NCBI GenBank assembly: GCA_029948255.1
Contig: JALIZF010001792.1
Location: forward strand, 248,001 to 312,000
Source: Telmatactis stephensoni
Lineage: Eukaryota; Cnidaria; Anthozoa; Actiniaria; Isophelliidae
Direction: 5' to 3'
Length of the DNA stretch: 64,000 nt
Position 1 is the stretch's first letter; the number at the start of each line of letters is the position of its first letter. Below, piece by piece: positions 44,794 through 58,800 of this stretch. The notes below the pieces were generated by a model. The model did no database searches and was not told the origin of the DNA. It saw nothing but the letters and a program-made list of their open reading frames with translations. The position numbers and the translations under genes were made by a program.

Positions 44794-46634
44794 GCCACTC
44801 TCGTACCGTCTTTGAAAAGTTGAGGATTCATCCCATATGATAACTGTGCTCATGAAACCTCCAACTAAAATTAGAAAGATTCAATCATCGATTTCTGTTG
44901 CATGATTATTTCGAATTTAATACTGAATATAAAAGTTCTGTAACTTATAAATCTGTAGACAAGAAATCTACATGTACATAAGACTTAAGCTTATATGTCA
45001 TTGTAAATTTCCTTAGTTGCAAGTCGACATAAGTTTACTTGTGATATCTGTCGATGGAATGTACAGTCACGCAATATGAATTTTTATCGATAATTTGATA
45101 AACAACAGCTTTTGCAGGCCTTACAGAGAGCCCTGCTAGGCTATAATATTCATTCACAGATTTACATGTATTTTATTAATGTATGCAAGAATATCAATGT
45201 AGTACCCTAATTCTTCTCATGGTTTGGGTTGTCTAATGATCAGATTGCAGATCAAATTTTACAGTTGGTTTTATCTGCATCCATGTATACAAAAGGCCAT
45301 TTTAAGCTGCAATTTTCCAGCCCGATAAGCTTCATATGGGAAAAGAAAAAAAGGTTTGATTTTAAAAATCAACTCTGGAATTGTTTCTGTCTCCAGGTCA
45401 AGCAACACTTAAAGCAAGGTGGGGCTACCAAGGAGTTTTACATTAGTGATTTAGTGACCCATGTCTTGTCCGACACTAGTGAGTTTGATTTGGCTGATGA
45501 AGCAAAGGAGTACAGCTTACCAGTAGTCACAGTAAGGAGTATGCATGTAGTTGAAGGGTTGTCTATAAAAATGGCCAAAGTGATGAATGTCCAGACATTG
45601 GTATTTTAGCATAGAAAAGTTAATTGATCATTTTATACCATTGAAAAAAATTGTCAGAAAAGCTGTTTTTATGAGCATCCCTTCAATTGTAAGTGTTAAT
45701 TGTTAGGTTTCAAATCAATAGCCACCTTGGTTATTAGGAACGTTGCAAAAATCTCAGTGGAGATATTGACAACACTAGTCAACAAAATAGAATAAATAAA
45801 TGTGCAAATGAGCGGAGTTGATGACAAATTAACCATATTCTGCAAACTACAGTGTGAAAATTGCAGGTCTCACACTCTATAGAGAATAGAGACATGAGGA
45901 CATAAACTAGTACATGTATATTTTATTTGGACTTTTATTTATAATTGTTTATTTTGAAAAGTCTGAGTCTGGATAGCAATTGGTGATGATATACACTGAA
46001 TAAAATTTTTAACCAATGATAATATTTGAGCATTTGATCATATCTACATGAAAAATGCACATTATAAATAATAAATATTATTATTATAATTATTATTATT
46101 ATTATTATTATTGATACCTTTTCTACATGTATTTAGCAAAACTGGGTGAAAATGAGTATAAAAGCTGGCAGAAAGCTGCCGTATCCTTTTCATGCTTTTT
46201 CCTTTATTGTACTCTATGTGGACTTGTTGTTTCTCTGTTTGTTATTGATCATCACTTATTGATAGATTCCTTGACAGAATAATTTTAGAACTAAACCTTT
46301 TTCTCCCAAGCTCCAACAAATTTTTGGTGATCTGAGAGTATGCCCTTCAAAGGTAATAACTGCATTATAAATGTAATGCAAATTGAAACATTGATTTGTT
46401 CATTCATTTGTTCGTTCATTTGTTTTTTCAGTCATTCATCTATCCATTCAGTCATTCAATTTTTATTTATTTCAGATCCCATGTGATGATTTAAGCAAGC
46501 TATGGGCCATGATTACTTTTCATGGTGGAACATGTCAACTGAACTTGACCCCATCCTGTACTCATCTGGTCATTCCAAAAGCTGTTGGGGTAAGAACACA
46601 TGTACATGTAAAGATGTAACTGTTTTTATATATG

Positions 46635-46929
46635 CCACACTATAGAAAATACAACCAATCAGAAAGCAGGAAAGCTATTGTATATTCAGCGGTATTCAAC
46701 TGTCTCTTCCCATGGGTAATTTATTGCAGTAATTGGCTGTATTTTCTATGGTGTGGGTTAAAATAGTTATACAATGGTTTGTGGTAGCATACATGTACCG
46801 TTGATATCCCACTTGTCACTTATATTTTCTTTGTATACACACTCACCTAATGGCTCATGTGTATACAAGAAAATACAAGTGACTTGTGGGATATCCCATG
46901 GTATTCCACTTGAAACCATTGTATAACTA
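46635..46929. mobile_element. Two adjacent palindromic MITEs in PAXIP1 intron 5 (copy 1)
   Basis: First: 'ccacactatagaaaatacaa' mirrored by 'attttctatggtgtgg' (46635-46756). Second: 'agttatacaatgg' and 'gatatcccacttgtcactta' mirrored by 'gtgacttgtgggatatccca' and 'ccattgtataactag' (46766-46929). The equivalent region of copy 2 is about 55241-55529, where the junction of the two elements differs. Confidence 0.6.
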
Positions 46930-47309
46930 GTATATATCCTACTTCAAAAATGCTGTCATATACTGTAGTTGAAATTTAATCCTGTGAGTAGACACTCTTT
47001 GGACAACACAATGGTGGACCAAGGGTAGTTCTATGGGTATCATGGAACCTTCCTTTTTGAAGCCAATCATGTTCTTTACACTCAGTAGAATGAAATTGAT
47101 TAATACAATCATTTCAGTGTATAGTACCTCTAGCCTGGTTCAGTTTTATCCTTATTTCTGTTGCCCTCTCATCATTTGCAAAAAGTTAAGAGTTTATTCT
47201 TAGAACTGTACTAGTGATGTGTTTTCCAAATTTGGGAACATCCCCTGTTTAAAACCCTTAATCTGCCACTGCCACAAGTTGATGTCAACTTAAGGTGAAC
47301 TTGTGTATA

Positions 47310-47461
47310 GAGCAGATTTTGTATGTATGACTGAGAAAACAGCATGGTCACTGCACAGGACTGCAGTTACAGCAGGAGTTTCAAATGTTTTTATAGACAC
47401 TATAGCACTGACAGGGTCACAGTACAGAGGGGTAAGTTTCCCACTCATACGAATACCGCTC
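47310..47461. mobile_element. GAGCAGATTT-family MITE in PAXIP1 intron 5 (copy 1)
   Basis: 'gagcagattttgtatgtatg' ... 'ctcatacgaataccgctc', with internal 'gcactgacagggtcacagta'. Duplicated at 55910-56061. Confidence 0.65.
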
Positions 47462-48935
47462 TATCATGTTTATCTTAAAGAGCTTTTAAGGTGATATATC
47501 AACAGAGTAATGTATTGGATACATTTTGTAATTGCAATATAAATATTTCATTATTTCTTCTGCTGTCTGCTTGAATTGAGAACTTACAGTATTTGGTTCT
47601 CTTGAATTGGTGAATAGGAAAAATACAAAGTTGCATCCAAACTCAATGGAAAGATAAAGATAGTGACTCCAAGCTGGATAATTGATTGCATCAAAGAAAA
47701 TAAGCTGCTTAATGAAGAAAAATATCTGCCTTTAGAAGAAGAGGAAGAAGAAAAGGTTATAGTAAAAGAAGAGAATGTTGATAATAATGAAACAAAGACA
47801 GTTACCATAGAAACGTCTACACCTAAAAAATGTGCTAGTGAACCAAAAACACCAGAGCATATTAAACAGCCTTCACCCCCTCAAATGGAAAGACCTGTCA
47901 CCATGGAAACACCAGTTGCTATGGAAACCTCTGTATCTATGGTAACACCAAAAGAACCCAAAGAAGAGGTTAATGTACCTAAAGAGGTGGTGCAAGTTAA
48001 GGAGACACCTGTCAAGACAGAAGGAGAGGCTAGCGATGCTCAGCCATTGGAACATGTTATAGCAAGACATGAAGAATGTGCTAATGAAGCAGAAACAGCT
48101 GAGCTCACTAAAGATGATACATGTCTAAAGAGTAGTGATCAAGAGAAAATGGATGTGACACCCTCAGTGCCCAAGGAAATGGAAAGTTGTGAAAAAAATC
48201 TAGAATGTATGTAAATATTATTAAGAGTAAAAGATGCAATTATTGCATCCCTCCCTTCCATTCCCTCCCATTCATTTCTCTATTCCATTTACCCAACTAT
48301 TTATCAATTCAACAATCTACAGTATTTAGCTAGTCAGTCAGTCATCTTTCTGTTTATCCTGTTATCCATCCATCCATTCCTACAACCCATAATTATTGGT
48401 CACAACCAGCTTTGGACTTTGGACTGCCACATACTTGAAATCTTATTGAAACCCCTGCAATCCATCCAATATAATGTAACTATTTATTTATCCAATCCAT
48501 GTGTCCAATTCAAGGCATAAGTGGATTCAATCAGGTTCTTTCTACACTATTTTTCAGTCTCAATTCTCTCTGGCTGTGTGTTTGTTGTGAGTGACTACCA
48601 AGACTTTATGGATCACAGTATACTGAATACATGGATAGAGGTATGCTGTAACTAGATTGCTGTGCTTGCATTTAGATGGGTTATGGGAGAATGGGTTGAA
48701 GTTGAATCTTGAATGTAACCATGGTGATTTTGAAAGCTCTAATAACAGGGGTAATTTCTTGAAATGTAGGTCATCAAGACCAATGGAGGAGAAGTACAAA
48801 CATTTTATTCACAGCGCTGTACTCACTTGCTGTGTATGAAGCAATCTGGCAAGACATTTCACCAGGTACTTTTAATATAAGCAATTTTGGATATGTCAGT
48901 ATTATTATGTCCTCTTATTTGTATACATGTACATT

Positions 48936-49090
48936 TATTCATCCATCCATCCATCCATCCATCCATTCATCCATTCATCCATTCATCCATTCCTTATTGA
49001 TTCATTTATTCAAACATACGTTTGTTCATTCATTCATTTATTCATTCATTTGTTCCTTCCTTCCTTCCTTCCTTCCCTCCTTCCTTCCTA
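48936..49090 (+). repeat. (CATC)n, (CATT)n and (TTCC)n microsatellites in PAXIP1 intron 8 (copy 1)
   Basis: Successive ATCC, ATTC and TTCC runs; the identical tract is present at 57536-57690. The lack of length difference between the two copies is notable for so unstable a sequence. Confidence 0.85.
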
Positions 49091-50787
49091 ATTCTTTCTT
49101 TGTCATGTGTTAATAAGTCAGCTAATTTCTTTATTCATATATTAAATCCTCAATGTATTTAATACTCATTTTCAAGGCATTGCAAGATGGTAAAAAGGTT
49201 ATCACTGCACATTGGTTGAATGATGTTTTGACTGTAAAGAAAATGATGCTACCATCAAAACCACTACACTTTCCTCCCCCTTTTCCAGTCAAGTTACCAC
49301 AGTGTAAAAATATGGTAAATTTACTTATCAATAGCCAAATTTATATTAGATATGGAAAACTGTCTTGAACATGGAACTCATCTTCTGACAAACTTGGTAT
49401 GAAGCCTGTAAATGACAAGTTTCCCTTCTCAAATTTATCTGCTTTTTTGCCATCCAATCATGTGGTAAAGATGGATGAAAAACAACTTAATTTCACAACA
49501 GATGGTTAAATCACAACAAGTTGTTTGTGTGCCAGTTGGGTAAAAGACTTGTGCTAGTAATCCAGCTTTGGGATGGAAAATAGTGCCAAAACTTATTTTA
49601 CCAGCAATATGTTGATACCTACTCACAATTTTATAACAATTTTTCTGTCCTTAAATTTTTGTTAGATGGTTTTCTGTCTGACATAATTTTGCTTGAGAGG
49701 AGTTTTCTATCTTCTAGTAAATAACCCCAGACATTCTGAAATACTGTATTACATGTAATTATTAAGCCTTTGATATCAATATTCCATTTTTCTGAAAGTA
49801 TTGCTACTAAAAATGTTATAAGAATTCAATAATTTAACCAATAGTTATATTTTTATAGACAATCACTGTCACTGGTTATACAGGCCCAGAGAGGCTGTTA
49901 GTAAAGAACATGATTTATGGAATTGGTGCAAATTACACTGGTTACCTAAGTAGATGCAACACTCAAATTATTTGTAAATTGTAAGTGGTTTGTACACTGT
50001 CATCTGTCCTGTCCTAGGCCATTCTTTACTATTACAGTATATGTACATGTATGTAGCAATGGGTGCTCTCAAGAAATGCCAGTAGCAGGTGGGAAACCAT
50101 CAAGAGGATCCAGGAAACATTTTGAAAAGTATTAGTAAGGATGAAAAGGCCCAAGGGGGAGGGGAGAGGAGGGGGTGCACAAACACACCCTGTACCCCTT
50201 CACTAGTTTCCCCCAATCATTTGATTTTGACATCCTGAAAGCTTTCTTTAATTTTCTATCCACAGTGCTGATGGTCATAAGTATATCAAAGCCAAAGAAT
50301 GGGGTATTCCTTGTGTCAATGCGCAATGGCTGGGGGATATATTATTATGTAAGTAGAAGAAACCTTAGTAAATATACCATACATGTACATATCAGGGTCA
50401 TCAAATGACCTCCTCTCTCCTCTTCTCCAATCCATACTAGTTATATATTCTGAATATCAAAAATTAATGGACATTGACAGTGGTAAAAATAATCCACTCT
50501 TTCCAATCTCCTTGCAACAAGTTGGTGAGTCAGTCACAGTGATACATCCACTGGATGCAAGCTGGTATCAGAACCCTGATACTTGTGTTTCATAATTTTT
50601 GAAGTCATGTCAGAATTTGGAATAGGGTGTGATAGGCTTCAATGCCCAAGCACTGTAAATAAATAAATTTGATGAAGCTCATCACCCCCTTCCTTGCAGC
50701 ACAAGTGTGCTTTCATTACAAAGTTATACATAGTTACATACACACACATATAGCAGCCACCATCTGAGCCATGCCTGATCACAAAGC

Positions 50788-50974
50788 ACAGCTTAGATTG
50801 AAACTATTCATTATGGAAGGAAAAGCTGGAGCACCGAGAGAAAAATCCACAAAGCAAGGGAGAGAATGAAAGACAAACCCAAGCCACATGTGATGCCCCA
50901 TCAGGGAATCAACACAGGACCACAGAGGTGACAGACCAGCATTCTCGCACCTCAGCCAGGTCCCCTTGCTTCTA
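50788..50974 (-). repeat. tRNA-derived SINE in PAXIP1 intron 12 (copy 1)
   Basis: On the minus strand the head is 'aagcaaggggacctggctga', then 'ctgtcacctctgtggtcctg' and 'attccctgatggggcatcac'. The body has 'tttctctcggtgctccagct'. Same family as 18596-18790; duplicated at 59388-59574. Confidence 0.6.
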
Positions 50975-52060
50975 TAATAAAAGATGCTATTATATTGAAC
51001 AATATTTTTGTCAACAAACTCAATCAACAACCTAAAATCATTTTGTATGTATTTGCATTTTGTTTTGTTTTCAGCGGGTCAAGTGTTTCCTTGTGCTCTT
51101 AAGAAATACTCAGAGTTTGGGAAAGCTGATGATTTAATGGCTAACAAGGAGCTTGTCAAGAACCTGTTAGGTTTGTTATAAGAAAACTTGTACACAATCA
51201 ACCACCATTTTCATCAACTACAATATCACATCATGAATGTCAGTATCATCATCATCATCATCATCATTATTTACAGTCCTTCAAACCATGTCCACCTCAC
51301 AAAGTTTTTGATTTCATTTTGACATCTTTTTGACAACTTTGAATACTGCTAACTAGTTGGATATCAGTGCTTCACTTTGATCAGCTCAACAGGCAGAGTT
51401 TGTAAGTCAATGTAATGATGTATAATGTACAAACTCTGCCTATCAAAACACATATATAAAACTTTTCTATGTTTTATAGAATCATGGAAGAATGAGCTTG
51501 CAGAAGCAAACAACAATGAGGTAAGCTTTCATTTGTCTTACAAGTTTCTAAATTAAATTTAAGACCACAGAAAAAATGTTGATAACATTGTGTGATATAT
51601 AGGGGTATGACAAAAAGGGAAGGTCTTAACTGCATGGTACCGGCATTGCTTGAGTATTTAATTAATGAAAATATAGCAATATTCTTGTTACCCCAAATTT
51701 CCTTTCGGTCGTGCACGCAATCGCTGATTGCCATTCGCCATTCGCCCCGTCAACCATTTATGAAATAGCCATATACGTGGGCAACGTAACACCTTTTATC
51801 ATATGACCCGTACGCGTGCGGCCCTGCTCGCGCACTCTTAAGAATACCTTCGCGGAAGGGGCCTTAAAGCTTTGCGCGAGTGGGCCGGAAAAAACCGTCC
51901 GGCCCTGCTCGTTTCCGCTCGCTATAGTTTTATTTGTATTACAGAGATTTTTTAGCTCGTTTTATAACAGAAAAATCAGGTCATATGATAAAATGCTTAT
52001 TGAATCGGGCTGGACAGGAAAATATCTGGCTCTTGGTCATGTGACATCGAGACAAATATA

Positions 52061-52098
<38 letters not shown>

Positions 52099-52831
52099 GT
52101 ATTTCCTAAACGAAAAAATCCCTGAATGTTGAGTTACCGTTCTGAGCTAGTTCAGAAAAAAAGATAGTAAGTAGGGAAGCATGTGAATGTCGATCCTTAA
52201 TCATCAAAAGATGCATTTTCATGTGCAACTGCTTGTAACATTTGTTACCTTATTTTGTTGAAATTCTATGGTTTTATCTAACGTCAAATGTAAGACAGCA
52301 TCTTGAGATGAATGAAACTAATCATGGAACGTAAACTCGTTCTCTCGCCCCTCAACCAAAACGGATCCAGCCTTGAGCTGATTTAATTGAGGAGACAATT
52401 TGCGATGACAATTTTTCATGCAAATAACGCCGGTACAACTTGGGTCAAATTTTGAGCTGCAAGTCTTTTATACTTCAAAACTTGTAATGTGATGCCAAAG
52501 CAGTAATTGGGCTAAAGATTGTTCTCCGTGGTACGTTTCACGGCAAAAACCATCACGTTGCGCCTTGCCTTCTTCAATTACCTCATTTCAGTGTTAATAG
52601 TATTGTGACGTCACTTGTGATCATTTTAATGACAAACTAATGACCAGAAATTATATCACTAGTTTGGGCGCGCTAAATATCTTTACTGAGTTTTAGTATC
52701 TTTTAAACTTTAAATTCATATTTTTCGCGATTTTGATCATTAATTTTCTTAGCGTAGCCCAATTAGTTTACATTCACAATAACCAAACTTTTGTTGGTGG
52801 GCTTCCTGTGGCCAATTCCCAAATATGTCAA

Positions 52832-52840
52832 TTTCCCGCC
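52832..52840 (+). promoter_or_regulatory. E2F-type site upstream of PAXIP1 (copy 2)
   Basis: Identical TTTCCCGCC at the same distance from the copy 2 ATG, so the duplication carries a complete proximal promoter with each copy. Confidence 0.35.
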
Positions 52841-52862
52841 GTATCAGTAATTCGAGAACAAC

Positions 52863-55800
52863 ATGGCGGGTGCCTCGAATAACAATAATATGGAGAAGAA
52901 AGACGAGCCAATACAGAAGATCTTCAGCGAAGTCAGCTATTTTCTAGCTTGTGAATGCAGTGAGGAGGTATGTGTAATTTTCTAAACTTATATTTAAGGC
53001 GATCGAAGCTTTCTTATCTTTAAATCATGACGCTTTTTGAAGCTTTCTTGGACGAAATGGCTTCTGTTGTCATTCTAGCTTTCTGTTTGAAATGTCTTCT
53101 TTTCGATATCCGAGTTATTGAATTCGCTTTATGTGCTAGCATTCTCGATACTCTTGAAGTAGAAATACTTCATGAGTGTGTTCAAGTATAATTTTAAATC
53201 GAAAAGCATATTCAAAGTCCCCATAAGTTCTGTATGCTGTAATTAGAAAAAAATGGCGTTCATTCAAAGAATGAGTTAAGACCGGTTCACACGACGACGT
53301 AAGCATAGTCATAAGCATAAGCATAAGCATAAGCATAAGAAAACAAAACTTTTCCATTTTCTTATGCTTATGCTTATGCTTAGTCGTCGTGTGAACCGGG
53401 CCACTCTCGTACCGTCTTTGAAAAGTTGAGGATTCATCCCATATGATAACTGTGCTCATGAAACCTCCAACTAAAATTAGAAAGATTCAATCATCGATTT
53501 CTGTTGCATGATTATTTCGAATTTAATACTGAATATAAAAGTTCTGTAACTTATAAATCTGTAGACAAGAAATCTACATGTACATAAGACTTAAGCTTAT
53601 ATGTCATTGTAAATTTCCTTAGTTGCAAGTCGACATAAGTTTACTTGTGATATCTGTCGATGGAATGTACAGTCACGCAATATGAATTTTTATCGATAAT
53701 TTGATAAACAACAGCTTTTGCAGGCCTTACAGAGAGCCCTGCTAGGCTATAATATTCATTCACAGATTTACATGTATTTTATTAATGTATGCAAGAATAT
53801 CAATGTAGTACCCTAATTCTTCTCATGGTTTGGGTTGTCTAATGATCAGATTGCAGATCAAATTTTACAGTTGGTTTTATCTGCATCCATGTATACAAAA
53901 GGCCATTTTAAGCTGCAATTTTCCAGCCCGATAAGCTTCATATGGGAAAAGAAAAAAAGGTTTGATTTTAAAAATCAACTCTGGAATTGTTTCTGTCTCC
54001 AGGTCAAGCAACACTTAAAGCAAGGTGGGGCTACCAAGGAGTTTTACATTAGTGATTTAGTGACCCATGTCTTGTCCGACACTAGTGAGTTTGATTTGGC
54101 TGATGAAGCAAAGGAGTACAGCTTACCAGTAGTCACAGTAAGGAGTATGCATGTAGTTGAAGGGTTGTCTATAAAAATGGCCAAAGTGATGAATGTCCAG
54201 ACATTGGTATTTTAGCATAGAAAAGTTAATTGATCATTTTATACCATTGAAAAAAATTGTCAGAAAAGCTGTTTTTATGAGCATCCCTTCAATTGTAAGT
54301 GTTAATTGTTAGGTTTCAAATCAATAGCCACCTTGGTTATTAGGAACGTTGCAAAAATCTCAGTGGAGATATTGACAACACTAGTCAACAAAATAGAATA
54401 AATAAATGTGCAAATGAGCGGAGTTGATGACAAATTAACCATATTCTGCAAACTACAGTGTGAAAATTGCAGGTCTCACACTCTATAGAGAATAGAGACA
54501 TGAGGACATAAACTAGTACATGTATATTTTATTTGGACTTTTATTTATAATTGTTTATTTTGAAAAGTCTGAGTCTGGATAGCAATTGGTGATGATATAC
54601 ACTGAATAAAATTTTTAACCAATGATAATATTTGAGCATTTGATCATATCTACATGAAAAATGCACATTATAAATAATAAATATTATTATTATAATTATT
54701 ATTATTATTATTATTATTGATACCTTTTCTACATGTATTTAGCAAAACTGGGTGAAAATGAGTATAAAAGCTGGCAGAAAGCTGCCGTATCCTTTTCATG
54801 CTTTTTCCTTTATTGTACTCTATGTGGACTTGTTGTTTCTCTGTTTGTTATTGATCATCACTTATTGATAGATTCCTTGACAGAATAATTTTAGAACTAA
54901 ACCTTTTTCTCCCAAGCTCCAACAAATTTTTGGTGATCTGAGAGTATGCCCTTCAAAGGTAATAACTGCATTATAAATGTAATGCAAATTGAAACATTGA
55001 TTTGTTCATTCATTTGTTCGTTCATTTGTTTTTTCAGTCATTCATCTATCCATTCAGTCATTCAATTTTTATTTATTTCAGATCCCATGTGATGATTTAA
55101 GCAAGCTATGGGCCATGATTACTTTTCATGGTGGAACATGTCAACTGAACTTGACCCCATCCTGTACTCATCTGGTCATTCCAAAAGCTGTTGGGGTAAG
55201 AACACATGTACATGTAAAGATGTAACTGTTTTTATATATGCCACACTATAGAAAATACAACCAATCAGAAAGCAGGAAAGCTATTGTATATTCAGCGGTA
55301 TTCAACTGTCTCTTCCCATGGGTAATTTATTGCAGTAATTGGCTGTATTTTCTATGGTTGGGATAAAATAGTTATACAATGCTTTCTCGTGGCACACCAT
55401 GGAATATCCCACTTGTCACTTATATTTTCTTTGTATACACACTCACCTAATGGCTCATGTGTATACAAGAAAATACAAGTGACTTGTGGGATATCCCATG
55501 GTATTCCACTTGAAACCATTGTATAACTAGTATATATCCTACTTCAAAAATGCTGTCATATACTGTAGTTGAAATTTAATCCTGTGAGTAGACACTCTTT
55601 GGACAACACAATGGTGGACCAAGGGTAGTTCTATGGGTATCATGGAACCTTCCTTTTTGAAGCCAATCATGTTCTTTACACTCAGTAGAATGAAATTGAT
55701 TAATACAATCATTTCAGTGTATAGTACCTCTAGCCTGGTTCAGTTTTATCCTTATTTCTGTTGCCCTCTCATCATTTGCAAAAAGTTAAGAGTTTATTCT

Positions 55801-58800
55801 TAGAACTGTACTAGTGATGTGTTTTCCAAATTTGGGAACATCCCCTGTTTAAAACCCTTAATCTGCCACTGCCACAAGTTGATGTCAACTTAAGGTGAAC
55901 TTGTGTATAGAGCAGATTTTGTATGTATGACTGAGAAAACAGCATGGTCACTGCACAGGACTGCAGTTACAGCAGGAGTTTCAAATGTTTTTATAGACAC
56001 TATAGCACTGACAGGGTCACAGTACAGAGGGGTAAGTTTCCCACTCATACGAATACCGCTCTATCATGTTTATCTTAAAGAGCTTTTAAGGTGATATATC
56101 AACAGAGTAATGTATTGGATACATTTTGTAATTGCAATATAAATATTTCATTATTTCTTCTGCTGTCTGCTTGAATTGAGAACTTACAGTATTTGGTTCT
56201 CTTGAATTGGTGAATAGGAAAAATACAAAGTTGCATCCAAACTCAATGGAAAGATAAAGATAGTGACTCCAAGCTGGATAATTGATTGCATCAAAGAAAA
56301 TAAGCTGCTTAATGAAGAAAAATATCTGCCTTTAGAAGAAGAGGAAGAAGAAAAGGTTATAGTAAAAGAAGAGAATGTTGATAATAATGAAACAAAGACA
56401 GTTACCATAGAAACGTCTACACCTAAAAAATGTGCTAGTGAACCAAAAACACCAGAGCATATTAAACAGCCTTCACCCCCTCAAATGGAAAGACCTGTCA
56501 CCATGGAAACACCAGTTGCTATGGAAACCTCTGTATCTATGGTAACACCAAAAGAACCCAAAGAAGAGGTTAATGTACCTAAAGAGGTGGTGCAAGTTAA
56601 GGAGACACCTGTCAAGACAGAAGGAGAGGCTAGCGATGCTCAGCCATTGGAACATGTTATAGCAAGACATGAAGAATGTGCTAATGAAGCAGAAACAGCT
56701 GAGCTCACTAAAGATGATACATGTCTAAAGAGTAGTGATCAAGAGAAAATGGATGTGACACCCTCAGTGCCCAAGGAAATGGAAAGTTGTGAAAAAAATC
56801 TAGAATGTATGTAAATATTATTAAGAGTAAAAGATGCAATTATTGCATCCCTCCCTTCCATTCCCTCCCATTCATTTCTCTATTCCATTTACCCAACTAT
56901 TTATCAATTCAACAATCTACAGTATTTAGCTAGTCAGTCAGTCATCTTTCTGTTTATCCTGTTATCCATCCATCCATTCCTACAACCCATAATTATTGGT
57001 CACAACCAGCTTTGGACTTTGGACTGCCACATACTTGAAATCTTATTGAAACCCCTGCAATCCATCCAATATAATGTAACTATTTATTTATCCAATCCAT
57101 GTGTCCAATTCAAGGCATAAGTGGATTCAATCAGGTTCTTTCTACACTATTTTTCAGTCTCAATTCTCTCTGGCTGTGTGTTTGTTGTGAGTGACTACCA
57201 AGACTTTATGGATCACAGTATACTGAATACATGGATAGAGGTATGCTGTAACTAGATTGCTGTGCTTGCATTTAGATGGGTTATGGGAGAATGGGTTGAA
57301 GTTGAATCTTGAATGTAACCATGGTGATTTTGAAAGCTCTAATAACAGGGGTAATTTCTTGAAATGTAGGTCATCAAGACCAATGGAGGAGAAGTACAAA
57401 CATTTTATTCACAGCGCTGTACTCACTTGCTGTGTATGAAGCAATCTGGCAAGACATTTCACCAGGTACTTTTAATATAAGCAATTTTGGATATGTCAGT
57501 ATTATTATGTCCTCTTATTTGTATACATGTACATTTATTCATCCATCCATCCATCCATCCATCCATTCATCCATTCATCCATTCATCCATTCCTTATTGA
57601 TTCATTTATTCAAACATACGTTTGTTCATTCATTCATTTATTCATTCATTTGTTCCTTCCTTCCTTCCTTCCTTCCCTCCTTCCTTCCTAATTCTTTCTT
57701 TGTCATGTGTTAATAAGTCAGCTAATTTCTTTATTCATATATTAAATCCTCAATGTATTTAATACTCATTTTCAAGGCATTGCAAGATGGTAAAAAGGTT
57801 ATCACTGCACATTGGTTGAATGATGTTTTGACTGTAAAGAAAATGATGCTACCATCAAAACCACTACACTTTCCTCCCCCTTTTCCAGTCAAGTTACCAC
57901 AGTGTAAAAATATGGTAAATTTACTTATCAATAGCCAAATTTATATTAGATATGGAAAACTGTCTTGAACATGGAACTCATCTTCTGACAAACTTGGTAT
58001 GAAGCCTGTAAATGACAAGTTTCCCTTCTCAAATTTATCTGCTTTTTTGCCATCCAATCATGTGGTAAAGATGGATGAAAAACAACTTAATTTCACAACA
58101 GATGGTTAAATCACAACAAGTTGTTTGTGTGCCAGTTGGGTAAAAGACTTGTGCTAGTAATCCAGCTTTGGGATGGAAAATAGTGCCAAAACTTATTTTA
58201 CCAGCAATATGTTGATACCTACTCACAATTTTATAACAATTTTTCTGTCCTTAAATTTTTGTTAGATGGTTTTCTGTCTGACATAATTTTGCTTGAGAGG
58301 AGTTTTCTATCTTCTAGTAAATAACCCCAGACATTCTGAAATACTGTATTACATGTAATTATTAAGCCTTTGATATCAATATTCCATTTTTCTGAAAGTA
58401 TTGCTACTAAAAATGTTATAAGAATTCAATAATTTAACCAATAGTTATATTTTTATAGACAATCACTGTCACTGGTTATACAGGCCCAGAGAGGCTGTTA
58501 GTAAAGAACATGATTTATGGAATTGGTGCAAATTACACTGGTTACCTAAGTAGATGCAACACTCAAATTATTTGTAAATTGTAAGTGGTTTGTACACTGT
58601 CATCTGTCCTGTCCTAGGCCATTCTTTACTATTACAGTATATGTACATGTATGTAGCAATGGGTGCTCTCAAGAAATGCCAGTAGCAGGTGGGAAACCAT
58701 CAAGAGGATCCAGGAAACATTTTGAAAAGTATTAGTAAGGATGAAAAGGCCCAAGGGGGAGGGGAGAGGAGGGGGTGCACAAACACACCCTGTACCCCTT

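Larger units (their letters stand above)
44257..51520 (+). pseudogene. PAXIP1: PAXIP1 (PTIP), 3'-truncated upstream copy, exons 1-14
   Basis: Exons: 44257-44361, 45397-45531, 46137-46180, 46289-46352, 46476-46589, 47618-48206, 48558-48640, 48770-48865, 49177-49314, 49859-49980, 50266-50348, 50441-50524, 51075-51170, 51480-51520. They join in phase to exactly 598 codons with no stop. They encode BRCT 1-2 (exons 1-6, e.g. [26 protein letters not shown]) and BRCT 3-4 (exons 7-12, e.g. [27 protein letters not shown]). An acidic Glu/Pro/Thr linker lies between the pairs where vertebrate PTIP has a Gln-rich region. The phospho-binding C-terminal BRCT 5-6 pair is missing because the duplication ends in the following intron. 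Read-through of that intron adds 11 codons and a stop. The promoter region is duplicated too, so it could be transcribed. Called a pseudogene because it is incomplete; no internal lesion is visible. Confidence 0.8.
43014..51619 (+). repeat. Tandem duplication, upstream unit (8606 bp)
   Basis: Repeats at 51620-60219 (8600 bp). Sequence following 43014 and 51620 is the same, offset 8606 up to about 46750 and 8600 thereafter. AAG is shared at all three junctions (43014-43016, 51620-51622, 60220-60222). The differences I noticed are one substitution (43085 T versus 51691 C) and a divergent patch (46752-46812 versus 55358-55412). Confidence 0.95.

Noticed and set aside
44530..44853. 107-codon minus-strand frame with LMLMLML run (also 53136-53459)
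   Set aside because: The run comes from the ATAAGC repeats in the MITE arms; located in PAXIP1 intron 1.
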